Assembly: GCF_051020975.1 (NCBI RefSeq)
Contig: NW_027478164.1
Span: 21,677,501-21,741,500 of the forward strand
Length of the DNA: 64,000 nt
Direction of reading: 5' to 3'
Source: Osmia lignaria lignaria
Lineage: Eukaryota; Arthropoda; Insecta; Hymenoptera; Megachilidae
Part shown: piece by piece, positions 1-12,350 of the stretch
How positions within the stretch are numbered: the first letter of the stretch is position 1
Layout: the number at the start of each line of letters is the position of its first letter
Notes under the pieces: model-generated
Told to the model about the DNA's origin: nothing
The model's input: the letters and a program-made list of their open reading frames with translations, nothing else
Database searches by the model: none
Made by a program: the position numbers and the translations under genes

Positions 1-114
1 CCTTGAGATATATCTGCAAATATCTCGGAAACGAAGTGAGCTATGGCAAAATGTTAAGAGACCGTTTTTGTAGAGAATTAAGTTTCCTACTTTTTATGTT
101 CTATGATATTTTTT
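1..114 (+). repeat. partial satellite monomer at left window edge
   Basis: These are the last 114 bp of a monomer, from CCTTGAGATATATCTGC to the base before GATCAG at 115. It carries the variant GAAGTGAGC in place of the common GAAGCGAGC, and the linker variant GACCGTTTTTG. The monomer at 3013-3334 has the same GAAGTGAGC tail. The cut is the window edge, not an array edge. Confidence 0.95.
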
Positions 115-1402
115 GATCAGACGCGTAGTTCTCGAGATATATCAAGATATTTAAAAGTTCCGAAGCCCCACCAACATAATAGAGATACAGAAACACTGTG
201 GCCCCTTTCTTTGAGATAACTCTGCACTATTGCGAGCTGCAAATGCCACTTCCAGCTTAGCTGTGCAGAAGAAGAACAACAAGAAGAAGAAATATCTCGA
301 AATATGTCCGTCAGGCCCCTTCCCTTGAGATAAATCTGCAAATATGTCGGAAACGAAGAGAGCTATGGCAAAATGTTAAGAGACCTTTTTTGTAGAGAAT
401 TAAGTTTCCTACTTTTCATGTTCTATGATATTTTTTGATCAGATGCGTAGTTCTCGAGATATATCAAGATATTTAAAAGTTCCGAAGCCGCACCAACATA
501 ATAGAGATACAGAAACACCGTGGCCCCTTTCTTTGAGATAACTCTGCACTATTGCGAGCTGTAAATGCCACTTCCAGCTTAGCTGTGCAGAAGAAGAACA
601 ACAAGAAGAAGAAATATCTCGAAATATGTCCGTCAGGCCCCTTCCCTTGAGATATATCTGCAAATATCTCGGAAACGAAGCGAGCTATGGCAAAATGTTA
701 AGAGACCTTTTTTGTAGAGAATTATGTTTCCTACAATTTATGTTCTATGATATTTTTTGATCAGAAGCGTAGTTTTCCAGATATATCCAGATATTTAAAA
801 GTTCCGAAGCCGCACCAACATAATAGAGATACAGAAACACCGTGGCCCCTTTCTTTGAGATAACTCTGCACTAGTGCGAGCTGCAAATGCCACTTCCAGC
901 TTAGCTGTGCAGAGGAAGAACAACAAGAAGAAGAAATATCTCGAAATATGTCCGTCAGGCCAGTTCCTTTGAGCTGAATCTGCAAATATCTCGGAAACGA
1001 TGCGAGCTATGGCAAAATGTTAACAGACGTTTTTTGTAGAGAATTATGTTTCCTACAATTTATGTTCTATGATATTTTTTGATCAGAAGCGTAGTTTTCG
1101 AGATATATCGAGATATTTAAAAGTTCCGAAGCCGCACCAACATAATAGAGATACAGAAACACCGTGGCCCCTTTCTTTGAGATAACTCTGCACTATTGCG
1201 AGCTGCAAATGCCACTTCGAGCTTAGCTGTGCAGAAGAAGAACAACAAGAAGAAGAAATATCTCGAAATATGTCCGTCAGACCCCTTCCCTTGAGATGAA
1301 TCTGCAAATATCTCGGAAACGAAGCGAGCTATGGCAAAATGTTAAGAGACCGTTTTTGTAGAGAATTAAGTTTCCTACTTTTTATGTTCTATGATATTTT
1401 TT
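115..1402 (+). repeat. mixed satellite monomers, left block
   Basis: Four monomers of 322 bp begin at 115, 437, 759 and 1081. The first two are A-type. The third starts with a B-like joint and ends with the alternative tail CCAGTTCCTTTGAGCTGAAT. The fourth has a B-type head joined to a middle segment with CACTTCGAGC, a marker otherwise typical of the f monomers described below. No higher-order period can be assigned to these four alone. Confidence 0.9.
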
Positions 1403-2368
1403 GATCAGACGCCTAGTTCTCGAGATATATCAAGATATTTAAAAGTTCCGAAGCCGCACCAACATAATAGAGATACAGAAACACCGTGGCCCCTTTCGTT
1501 GAGATAACTCTGCACTAGTGCGAGCCGCAAATGCCACTTCCAGCTTAGCTGTGCAGAAGAAGAACAACAAGAAGAAGAAATATCTCGAAATATGTCCGTC
1601 AGGCCCCTTCCCTTGAGATAAATCTGCAAATATCTCGGAAACGAAGCGAGCTATCGCAAAATGTTAAGAGACCTTTTTTGTAGAGAATTATGTTTCTTAC
1701 TTTTTATGTTCTATGATATTTTTTGATCAGACGCGTAGTCCTCGAGATATATCAAGATATTTAAAAGTTCCGAAGCCGCACCAACATAATAGAGATACAG
1801 AAACACCGTGGCCCCTTTCTTTGAGATATCTCTGCACTATTGCGAGCTGCAAATGCCACTTCCAGCTTAGCTGTGCAGAAGAAGAACAACAAGAAGAAGA
1901 AATATCTCGAAATATGTCCGTCAGGCCACTTCCCTTGAGATAAATCTGCAAATATCTCGGAAACGAAGCGAGCTATGGCAAAATGTTAAGAGACCTTTTT
2001 TGTAGAGAATTAAGTTTCCTACTTTTTATGTTCGACGATATTTTTTGATCAGATGCGTAGTTCTCGAGATATATCAAGATATTTAAAAGTTCCGAAGCTG
2101 CACCAACATAATAGAGGTACAGAAACACCGTGGTCTCTTTCTTTGAGATAACTCTGCACAATTGCGAGCTGCAAATGCCACTTCGAGCTTAGCTGTGCAG
2201 AAGAAAAACAACAAGAAGAAGAAATATCTCGAAATATGTCCGTCAGACCCCTTCCCTTGAGATGAATCTGCAAATATCTCGGAAACGAAGCGAGCTATGG
2301 CAAAATGTTAAGAGACCTTTTTTGTAGAGAATAATGTTTCCTACAATTTACGTTCTATGGTATTTTTT
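1403..2368 (+). repeat. trimer unit (966 bp), isolated copy
   Basis: Three monomers form a unit found again at 8809-10740. The first (1403) has GACGCCTAGTTC in its head. The second (1725) has GTAGTCCTCGAG and ATATCTCTGC. The third (2047) is an f monomer, with GAGGTACAG and CACTTCGAGC. The same order of markers about 7.4-8.4 kb to the right shows that this trimer was copied or moved as a block within the array. Confidence 0.85.
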
Positions 2369-3334
2369 GATCAGAAGCGTAGTTTTCGAGATATATCGAG
2401 ATATTTAAAAGTTCCGAAGACGCACCAACATAATAGAGATACAGAAACACCGTGGCCCCTTTCTCTGAGATAACTGTGCGCTAGTGCGAGCCGCAAATGC
2501 CACTTCCAGCTTAGCTGTGCAGAAGAAGAACAACAAGAAGAAGGAATATCTCGAAATATGTCCGTCAGGCCACTTCCCTTGAGATAAATCTGCAAATATC
2601 TCGGAAACGAAGCGAGCTATGGCAAAATGCTAACAGACCTTTTTTGTAGAGAATTAAGTTTCCTACTTTTTATGTTCGATGATATTTTTTGATCAGATGC
2701 GTAGTTCTCGAGATATATCAAGATATTTAAAAGTTCCGAAGCTGCACCAACATAATAGAGGTACAGAAACACCGTGGCCTCTTTCTTTGAGATAACTCTG
2801 CACTATTGCGAGCTGCAAATGCCACTTCGAGCTTAGCTGTGCAGAAGAAGAACAACAAGAAGAAGAAATATCTCGAAATATGTCCGTCAGACCCCTTCCC
2901 TTGAGATGAATCTGCAAATATCTCGGAAACGAAGCGAGCTATGGCAAAATGTTAAGAGACCTTTTTTGTAGAGAATAATGTTTCCTACAATTTACGTTCT
3001 ATGATATTTTTTGATCAGAAGCGTAGTTTTCGAGATATATCGAGATATTTAAAAGTTCCGAAGACGCACCAACATAATAGAGATACAGAAACACCGTGGC
3101 CCCTTTCTCTGAGATAACTGTGCGCTAGTGCGAGCCGCAAATGCCACTTCCAGCTTAGCTGTGCAGAAGAAGGACAACAAGAAGAAGAAATATCTCGAAA
3201 TATGTCCGTCAGGCCCCTTCCCTTGAGATATATTTGCAAATATCTCGGAAACGAAGTGAGCTATGGCAAAATGTTAAGAGACCCTTTTTGTAGAGAATTA
3301 AGTTTCCTACTTTTTATGTTCTATGACATTTTTT
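2047..3334 (+). repeat. dimer repeat, two copies of 644 bp
   Basis: The monomer pairs 2047-2690 and 2691-3334 carry the same alternating markers. The first member of each pair is an f monomer (GAGGTACAG, CACTTCGAGC). The second has GAAGACGCACC and ACTGTGCGCTAG, preceded by the joint GAGAATAATGTTTCC. The second members differ at their tails: GGCCACTTCCC at 2369 and GGCCCCTTCCC with GAAGTGAGC at 3013. The end of the second copy is therefore a switch point. Confidence 0.9.
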
Positions 3335-6300
3335 GATCAGACGCGTAGTTCTCGAGATATATCAAGATATTTAAAAGTTCCGAAGCCGCACCAACATAAT
3401 AGAGATACAGAAACACCGTGGCCCCTTTCTTTGAGATAACTCTGCACCTATGCGAGCTGCAAATGCCACTTCCAGCTTAGCTGTGCAGAAGAAGAACAAC
3501 AAGAAGAAGAAATATCTCGAAATATGTCCGTCAGGCCACTTCCCTTGAGATAAATCTGCAAATATCTCGGAAACGAAGCGAGCTATGGCAAAATGTTAAG
3601 AGACCTTTTTTGTAGAGAATTAAGTTTCCTACTTTTTATGTTCGATGATATTTTTTGATCAGATGCGTAGTTCTCGAGATATATCAAGATATTTAAAAGT
3701 TCCGAAGCTGCACCAACATAATAGAGGTACAGAAACACCGTGGCCTCTTTCTTTGAGATAACTCTGCACTATTGCGAGCTGCAAATGCCACTTCGAGCTT
3801 AGCTGTGCAGAAGAAGAACAACAAGAAGAAGAAATATCTCGAAATATGTCCGTCAGACCCCTTCCCTTGAGATGAATCTGCAAATATCTCGGAAACGAAG
3901 CGAGCTATGGCAAAATGTTAAGAGACCTTTTTTGTAGAGAATAATGTTTCCTACAATTTACGTTCTATGATATTTTTTGATCAGAAGCGTAGTTCTCGAG
4001 ATATATCAAGATATTTAAAAGTTCCGAAGCCGCACCAACATAATAGAGATACAGAAACACCGTGACCCCTTTCCTTGAGATAACTCTGCACTAGTGCGAG
4101 CCGCAAATGCCACTTCCAGCTTAGCTGTGCAGAAGAAGAACAACAAGAAGAAGAAATATCTCGAAATATGTCCGTCAGGCCCCTTCCCTTGAGATAAATA
4201 TGCAAATATCTCGGAAACGAAGCGAGCTATGGCAAAATGTTAAGAGACCGTTGTTGTAGAGAATTAAGTTTCCTACTTTTTATGTTCTATGATATTTTTT
4301 GATCAGACGTGTAGTTCTCGAGATATATCAAGATATTTAAAAGTTCCGATGCCGCACCAACATAATAGAGATACAGAAACACCGTGGCCCCTTTCTTTGA
4401 GATAACTCTGCACTAGTGCGAGCCGCAAATGCCACTTCCAGCTTAGCTGTGCAGAAGAAGAACAACAAGAAGAAGAAATATCTCGAAATATGTCCGTCAG
4501 GCCCCTTCCCTTGAGATAAATATGCAAATATCTCGGAAACGAAGCGAGCTATGGCAAAATGTTAAGAGACCGTTGTTGTAGAGAATTAAGTTTCCTACTT
4601 TTTATGTTCTATGATATTTTTTGATCAGACGCGTAGTTCTCGAGATATATCAAGATATTTAAAAGTTCCGAAGCCGCACCAACATAATAGAGATACAGAA
4701 ACACCGTGGCCCCTTTCTTTGAGATAACTCTGCACTATTGCGAGCTGCAAATGCCACTTCCAGCTTAGCTGTGCAGAAGAAGAACAACAAGAAGAAGAAA
4801 TATCTCGAAATATGTCCGTCAGGCCCCTTCCCGTGAGATAAATCTGCAAATATCTCGGAAACGAAGAGAGCTATGGCAAAATGTTAAGAGACCTTTTTTG
4901 TAGAGAATTATGTTTCCTACAATTTATGTTCTATGACATTTTTTGATCAGAAGCGTAGTTTTCGAGATATATCGAGATATTTAAAAGTTCCGAAGCCGCA
5001 CCAACATAATAGAGATACAGAAACACCGTGGCCCCTTTCTGTGAGATAACTCTGCAATATTGCGAGCTGCAAATGCCACTTCCAGCTTAGCTGTGCAGAG
5101 GAAGAACAACAAGAAGAAGAAATATCTCGAAATATGTCCGTCACGCCAGTTCCTTTGAGCTGAATCTGCAAATATCTCGGAAACGAAGCGAGCTATGGCA
5201 AAATGTTAAGAGACCTTTTTTGTAGAGAATTAAGTTTCCTACTTTTTATGTTCGATGATATTTTTTGATCAGATGCGTAGTTCTCGAGATATATCAAGAT
5301 ATTTAAAAGTTCCGAAGCTGCACCAACATAATAGAGGTACAGAAACACCGTGGCCTCTTTCTTTGAGATAACTCTGCACTATTGCGAGCTGCAAATGCCA
5401 CTTCGAGCTTAGCTGTGCAGAAGAAGAACAACAAGAAGAAGAAATATCTCGAAATATGTCCGTCAGACCCCTTCCCTTGAGATGAATCTGCAAATATCTC
5501 GGAAACGAAGCGAGCTATGGCAAAATGTTAAGAGACCTTTTTTGTAGAGAATTAAGTTTCCTACTTTTTATGTTCTATGATATTTTTTGATCAGAAGCGT
5601 AGTTTTCGAGATATATCGAGATATTTAAAAGTTCCGAAGCCGCACCAACATAATAGAGATACAGAAACACCGTGGCCCCTTTCTTTGAGATAACTCTGCA
5701 CTATTGCGAGCTGCAAATGCCACTTCGAGCTTAGCTGTGCAGAAGAAGAACAACAAGAAGAAGAAATATCTCGAAATATGTCCGTCAGACCCCTTCCCTT
5801 GAGATGAATCTGCAAATATCTCGGAAACGAAGCGAGCTATGGCAAAATGTTAAGAGACCTTTTTTGTAGAGAATGATGTTTGCTACAATTTACGTTCTAT
5901 GATATTTTTTGATCAGAAGCGTAGTTTTCGAGATATATCGAGATATTTAAAAGTTCCGAAGACGCACCAACATAATAGAGATACAGAAACACCGTGGCCC
6001 CTTTCTCTGAGATAACTGTGCGCTAGTGCGAGCTGCAAATGCCACTTCCAGCTTAGCTGTGCAGAAGAAGAACAACAAGAAGAAGAAATATCTCGAAATA
6101 TGTCCGTCAGGCCAGTTCCTTTGAGCTGAATCTGCAAATATCTCGGAAACGAAGCGAGCTATGGCAAAATGTTAAGAGACGTTTTTTGTAGAGAATTATG
6201 TTTCCTACTTTTCATGTTCTATGATATTTTTTGATCAGATGCGTAGTTCTCGAGATATATCAAGATATTTAAAAGTTCCGAAGCCGCACCAACATAATAG

Positions 6301-8808
6301 AGATACAGAAACACCGTGGCCCCTTTCTTTGAGATAACTCTGAACTATTGCGAGCTGCAAATGCCACTTCCAGCTTAGCTGTGCAGAAGAAGAACAACAA
6401 GAAGAAGAAATATCTCGAAATATGTCCGCCAGGCCCCTTCCCTTGAGATAAATCTGCAAATATCTCGGAAACGAAGAGAGCTATGGCAAAATGTTAAGAG
6501 ACCTGTTTTGTAGAGAATTAAGTTTCCTACTTTTTATGGTCTATGATATTTTTCGATCAGATGCGTAGTTCTCGAGATATATCAAGATATTTAAAAGTTC
6601 CGAAGCCGCACCAACATAATAGAGATACAGAAACACCGTGGCCCCTTTCTTTGAGATAACTCTGCACTGTTGCGAGCTGTAAATGCCACTTCCAGCTTAG
6701 ATGTGCAGAAGAAGAACAACAAGAAGAAGAAATATCTCGAAATATGTCCGTCAGGCCCCTTCCCTTGAGATATATCTGCAAATATCTCGGAAACGAAGCG
6801 AGCTATGGCAAAATGTTAAGAGACCTTTTTTGTAGAGAATTATGCTTCCTACAATTTATGTTCTATGATAGTTTTTGATCAGAAGCGTAGTTTTCGAGAT
6901 ATATCGAGATATTTAAAAGTTCCGAAGCCGCACCAACATAATAGAGATACAGAAACACCGTGGCCCCTTTCGTTGAGATAACTCTGCACTAGTGCGAGGG
7001 GCAAATGCCACTTCCAGCTTAGCTGTGCAGAAGAAGAACAACAAGAAGAAGAAATATCTCGAAATATGTCCGTCAGGCCCCTTCCCTTGAGATAAATCTG
7101 CAAATATCTCGGAAACGAAGCGAGCTATGGCAAAATGTTAAGAGACCTTTTTTGTAGAGAATTAAGTTTCCTACTTTTTATGTTCTATGATATTTTTTGA
7201 TCAGATGCGTAGTTCTCGAGATATATCAAGATATTTAAAAGTTCCGAAGCCGCACCAACATAATAGAGATACAGAAACACCGTGGCCCCTTTCTTTGAGA
7301 TAACTCTGCACTATTGCGAGCTGCAAATGCCACTTCCAGCTTAGCTGTGCAGAGGAAGAACAACAAGAAGAAGAAATATCTCGAAATATGTCCGTCAGGC
7401 CAGTTCCTTTGAGCTGAATCTGCAAATATCTCGGAAACGAAGCGAGCTATGGCAAAATGTTAAGAGACGTTTTTTGTAGAGAATTATGTTTCCTACAATT
7501 TATGTTCTATGATATTTTTTGATCAGAAGCGTAGTTTTCGAGATATATCGAGATATTTAAAAGTTCCGAAGCCGCACCAACATAATAGGGATACAGAAAC
7601 ACCGTGGCCCCTTTCTTTGAGATAACTCTGCACTAGTGCGAGCCGCAAATGCCACTTCCAGCTTAGCTGTGCAGAAGAAGAACAACAAGAAGAAGAAATA
7701 TCTCGAAATATGTCCGTCAGGCCCCTTCCCTTGAGATAAATCTGCAAATATCTCGGAAACGAAGCGAGCTATGGCAAAATGTTAAGAGACCTTTTCTGTA
7801 GAGAATTATGTTTCCTACAATTTATGTTCTATGATATTTTTTGATCAGAAGCGTAGTTTTCGAGATATATCGAGATATTTAAAAGTTCCGAAGCCGCACC
7901 AACATAATAGAGATACAGAAACACCGTGGCCCCTTTCTTTGAGATAACTCTGCACTAGTGCGAGCTGCAAATGCCACTTCCAGCTTAGCTGTGCAGAAGA
8001 AGAACAACAAGAAGAAGAAATATCTCGAAATATGTCCGTCAGGCCCCTTCCCTTGAGATAAATCTGCAAATATCTCGGAAACGAAGCGAGCTATGGCAAA
8101 ATGTTAAGAGACCTTTTCTGTAGAGAATTATGTTTCCTACAATTTATGTTCAATGATATTTTTTGATCAGAAGCGTAGTTTTCGAGATATATCGAGATAT
8201 TTAAAAGTTCCGAAGCCGCACCAACATAATAGAGATACAGAAACACCGTGGCCCCTTTCTTTGAGATAACTCTGCACTAGTGCGAGCTGCAAATGCCACT
8301 TCCAGCTTAGCTGTGCAGAAGAAGAACAACAAGAAGAAGAAATATCTCGAAATATGTCCGTCAGGCCCCTTCCCTTGAGATAAATCTGCAAATATCTCGG
8401 AAACGAAGCGAGCTATGGCAAAATGTTAAGAGACCTTTTTTGTAGAGAATTAAGTTTCCTACTTTTTATGTTCTATGATATTTTTTGATCAGATGCGTAG
8501 TTCTCGAGATATATCAAGATATTTAAAAGTTCCGAAGCCGCACCAACATAATAGAGATACAGAAACACCGCGGCCCCTCTCTTTGAGATAACTCTGCACT
8601 ATTGCGAGCTGCAAATGCCACTTCCAGCTTAGCTGTGCAGAAGAAGAACAACAAGAAGAAGAAATATCTCGAAATATGTCCGTCACGCCCCTCCCCTTGA
8701 GATAAATCTGCAAATATCTCGGAAACGAAGCGAGCTATGGCAAAATGTTTAGAGACCTTTCTTGTAGAGAATTAAGTTTCCTACTTTTTATGTAGTATGA
8801 TATTTTTT
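3335..8808 (+). repeat. mixed satellite monomers without long HOR
   Basis: Seventeen monomers of 322 bp alternate between A-type, B-type and f-type (3657, 5267) without a stable longer period. The monomer at 3335 has the unusual CTGCACCTATGCG, which closes the minus-strand frame that most monomers leave open. The monomer at 3979 joins a B-like GAAGCGTAG to an A-like TTCTCGAGATATATCAAG. The monomer at 5589 has an A-type joint in front of a B-type head. These mosaics indicate exchange or gene conversion inside monomers. The dimer at 8487-9130 begins the d-e cassette discussed in the findings. Confidence 0.9.
7843..8486 (+). repeat. tandem duplication of one B-type monomer
   Basis: The monomers 7843-8164 and 8165-8486 are almost identical: B-type head, CACTAGTGCGAGCTGC middle, standard tail. 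They differ mainly in the joint after them. The first is followed by GACCTTTTCTGTAG and a B joint, the second by GACCTTTTTTGTAG and an A joint. The related block at 11385-12028 has only one such monomer, with the second joint, so this is a single-monomer gain here or a loss there. Confidence 0.85.
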
Positions 8809-11384
8809 GATCAGATGCGTAGTTCTCGAGATATATCAAGATATTTAAAAGTTCCGAAGCCGCACCAACATAATAGAGATACAGAAACACCGTGGCCCCT
8901 TTCTTTGAGATAACTCTGCACTATTGCGCGCTGCAAATGCCACTTCCAGCTTAGCTGTGCAGAAGAAGAACAACAAAAAGAAGAAATATCTCGAAGTATG
9001 TCCGTCAGGCCCCTTCCCTTGAGATAAATCTGCAAATATCTCGGAAACGAAGCGAGCTATGGCAAAATGTTAAGAGACCTTTTTTGTAGAGAATTATGTT
9101 TCTTACTTTTTATGTTCTATGATATTTTTTGATCAGACGCGTAGTCCTCGAGATATATCAAGATATTTAAAAGTTCCGAAGCCGCACCAACATAATAGAG
9201 ATACAGAAACACCGTGGCCCCTTTCTTTGAGATATCTCTGCACTATTGCGAGCTGCAAATGCCACTTCCAGCTTAGCTGTGCAGAAGAAGAACAACAAGA
9301 AGAAGAAATATCTCGAAATATGTCCGTCAGGCCCCTTCCCGTGAGATAAATCTGCAAATATCTCGGAAACGAAGAGAGCTATGGCAAAATGTTAAGAGAC
9401 CTTTTTTGTAGAGAATTATGTTTCCTACAATTTATGTTCTATGATATTTTTTGATCAGATGCGTAGTTCTCGAGATATATCAAGATATTTAAAAGTTCCG
9501 AAGCTGCACCAACATAATAGAGGTACAGAAACACCGTGGCCTCTTTCTTTGAGATAACTCTGCACTATTGCGAGCTGCAAATGCCACTTCGAGCTTAGCT
9601 GTGCAGAAGAAGAACAACAAGAAGAAGAAATATCTCGAAATATGTCCGTCAGACCCCTTCCCTTGAGATGAATCTGCAAATATCTCGGAAACGAAGCGAG
9701 CTATGGCAAAATGTTAAGAGACCGTTTTTGTAGAGAATTAAGTTTCCTACTTTTTATGTTCTATGATATTTTTTGATCAGACGCCTAGTTCTCGAGATAT
9801 ATCAAGATATTTAAAAGTTCCGAAGCCGCACCAACATAATAGAGATACAGAAACACCGTGGCCCCTTTCTTTGAGATAACTCTGCACTATTGCGCGCTGC
9901 AAATGCCACTTCCAGCTTAGCTGTGCAGAAGAAGAACAACAAAAAGAAGAAATATCTCGAAGTATGTCCGTCAGGCCCCTTCCCTTGAGATAAATCTGCA
10001 AATATCTCGGAAACGAAGCGAGCTATGGCAAAATGTTAAGAGACCTTTTTTGTAGAGAATTATGTTTCTTACTTTTTATGTTCTATGATATTTTTTGATC
10101 AGACGCGTAGTCCTCGAGATATATCAAGATATTTAAAAGTTCCGAAGCCGCACCAACATAATAGAGATACAGAAACACCGTGGCCCCTTTCTTTGAGATA
10201 TCTCTGCACTATTGCGAGCTGCAAATGCCACTTCCAGCTTAGCTGTGCAGAAGAAGAACAACAAGAAGAAGAAATATCTCGAAATATGTCCGTCAGGCCC
10301 CTTCCCGTGAGATAAATCTGCAAATATCTCGGAAACGAAGAGAGCTATGGCAAAATGTTAAGAGACCTTTTTTGTAGAGAATTATGTTTCCTACAATTTA
10401 TGTTCTATGATATTTTTTGATCAGATGCGTAGTTCTCGAGATATATCAAGATATTTAAAAGTTCCGAAGCTGCACCAACATAATAGAGGTACAGAAACAC
10501 CGTGGCCTCTTTCTTTGAGATAACTCTGCACTATTGCGAGCTGCAAATGCCACTTCGAGCTTAGCTGTGCAGAAGAAGAACAACAAGAAGAAGAAATATC
10601 TCGAAATATGTCCGTCAGACCCCTTCCCTTGAGATGAATCTGCAAATATCTCGGAAACGAAGCGAGCTATGGCAAAATGTTAAGAGACCGTTTTTGTAGA
10701 GAATTAAGTTTCCTACTTTTTATGTTGTATGATATTTTTTGATCAGACGCCTAGTTCTCGAGATATATCAAGATATTTAAAAGTTCCGAAGCCGCACCAA
10801 CATAATAGAGATACAGAAACACCGTGGCCCCTTTCGTTGAGATAACTCTGCACTAGTGCGAGCCGCAAATGCCACTTCCAGCTTAGCTGTGCAGAAGAAG
10901 AACAACAAGAAGAAGAAATATCTCGAAATATGTCCGTCAGGCCCCTTCCCTTGAGATAAATCTGCAAATATCTCGGAAACGAAGCGAGCTATCGCAAAAT
11001 GTTAAGAGACCTTTTTTGTAGAGAATTATGTTTCTTACTTTTTATGTTCTATGATATTTTTTGATCAGACGCGTAGTCCTCGAGATATATCAAGATATTT
11101 AAAAGTTCCGAAGCCGCACCAACATAATAGAGATACAGAAACACCGTGGCCCCTTTCTTTGAGATATCTCTGCACTATTGCGAGCTGCAAATGCCACTTC
11201 CAGCTTAGCTGTGCAGAAGAAGAACAACAAGAAGAAGAAATATCTCGAAATATGTCCGTCAGGCCAGTTCCTTTGAGCTGAATCTGCAAATATCTCGGAA
11301 ACGAAGCGAGCTATGGCAAAATGTTAAGAGACGTTTTTTGTAGAGAATTATGTTTCCTACAATTTATGTTCTATGATATTTTTT
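8809..11384 (+). repeat. trimer higher-order repeat, period 966 bp
   Basis: Two complete trimer units (8809-9774 and 9775-10740) are followed by two thirds of another (10741-11384). The order is a monomer with GCGCGCTGC and CTCGAAGTATG, a monomer with GTAGTCCTCGAG, ATATCTCTGC and CCCGTGAGATAAAT, then an f monomer. The monomer at 9775 is a mosaic: its head GACGCCTAG matches 10741, while its second half (CAACAAAAAGAAG, CTCGAAGTATG) matches 8809. The last GTAGTCCTCGAG monomer (11063) switches to the CCAGTTCCTTTGAGC tail, which leads into the next duplicated block. Confidence 0.9.
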
Positions 11385-12350
11385 GATCAGAAGCGTAGTT
11401 TTCGAGATATATCGAGATATTTAAAAGTTCCGAAGCCGCACCAACATAATAGGGATACAGAAACACCGTGGCCCCTTTCTTTGAGATAACTCTGCACTAG
11501 TGCGAGCCGCAAATGCCACTTCCAGCTTAGCTGTGCAGAAGAAGAACAACAAGAAGAAGAAATATCTCGAAATATGTCCGTCAGGCCCCTTCCCTTGAGA
11601 TAAATCTGCAAATATCTCGGAAACGAAGCGAGCTATGGCAAAATGTTAAGAGACCTTTTCTGTAGAGAATTATGTTTCCTACAATTTATGTTCTATGATA
11701 TTTTTTGATCAGAAGCGTAGTTTTCGAGATATATCGAGATATTTAAAAGTTCCGAAGCCGCACCAACGTAATAGAGATACAGAAACACCGTGGCCCCTTT
11801 CTTTGAGATAACTCTGCACTAGTGCGAGCTGCAAATGCCACTTCCAGCTTAGCTGTGCAGAAGAAGAACAACAAGAAGAAGAAATATCTCGAAATATGTC
11901 CGTCAGGCCCCTTCCCTTGAGATAAATCTGCAAATATCTCGGAAACGAAGCGAGCTATGGCAAAATGTTAAGAGACCTTTTTTGTAGAGAATTAAGTTTC
12001 CTACTTTTTATGTTCTATGATATTTTTTGATCAGATGCGTAGTTCTCGAGATATATCAAGATATTTAAAAGTTCCGAAGCCGCACCAACATAATAGAGAT
12101 ACAGAAACACCGTGGCCCCTTTCTTTGAGATAACTCTGCACTAGTGCGAGCCGCAAATGCCACTTCCAGCTTAGCTGTGCAGAAGAAGAACAACAAGAAG
12201 AAGAAATATCTCGAAATATGTCCGTCAGGCCCCTTCCCTTGAGATAAATCTGCAAATATCTCGGAAACGAAGTGAGCTATGGCAAAATGTTAAGAGACCC
12301 TTTTTGTAGAGAATTAAGTTTCCTACTTTTTATGTTCTATGACATTTTTT
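11063..12350 (+). repeat. copy of the 7199-8486 block, one monomer shorter
   Basis: From within the monomer at 11063, the sequence follows the block beginning in the monomer at 7199, 3864 bp (12 monomers) to the left. Both have the CCAGTTCCTTTGAGC tail, the joint GACGTTTTTTG, a B-type monomer with AATAGGGATACAG, then the joint GACCTTTTCTGTAG. This copy has one CACTAGTGCGAGCTGC monomer where the left block has two, and it carries a private CCAACGTAATAG at 11707-12028. The correspondence ends near 12264. Confidence 0.85.
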
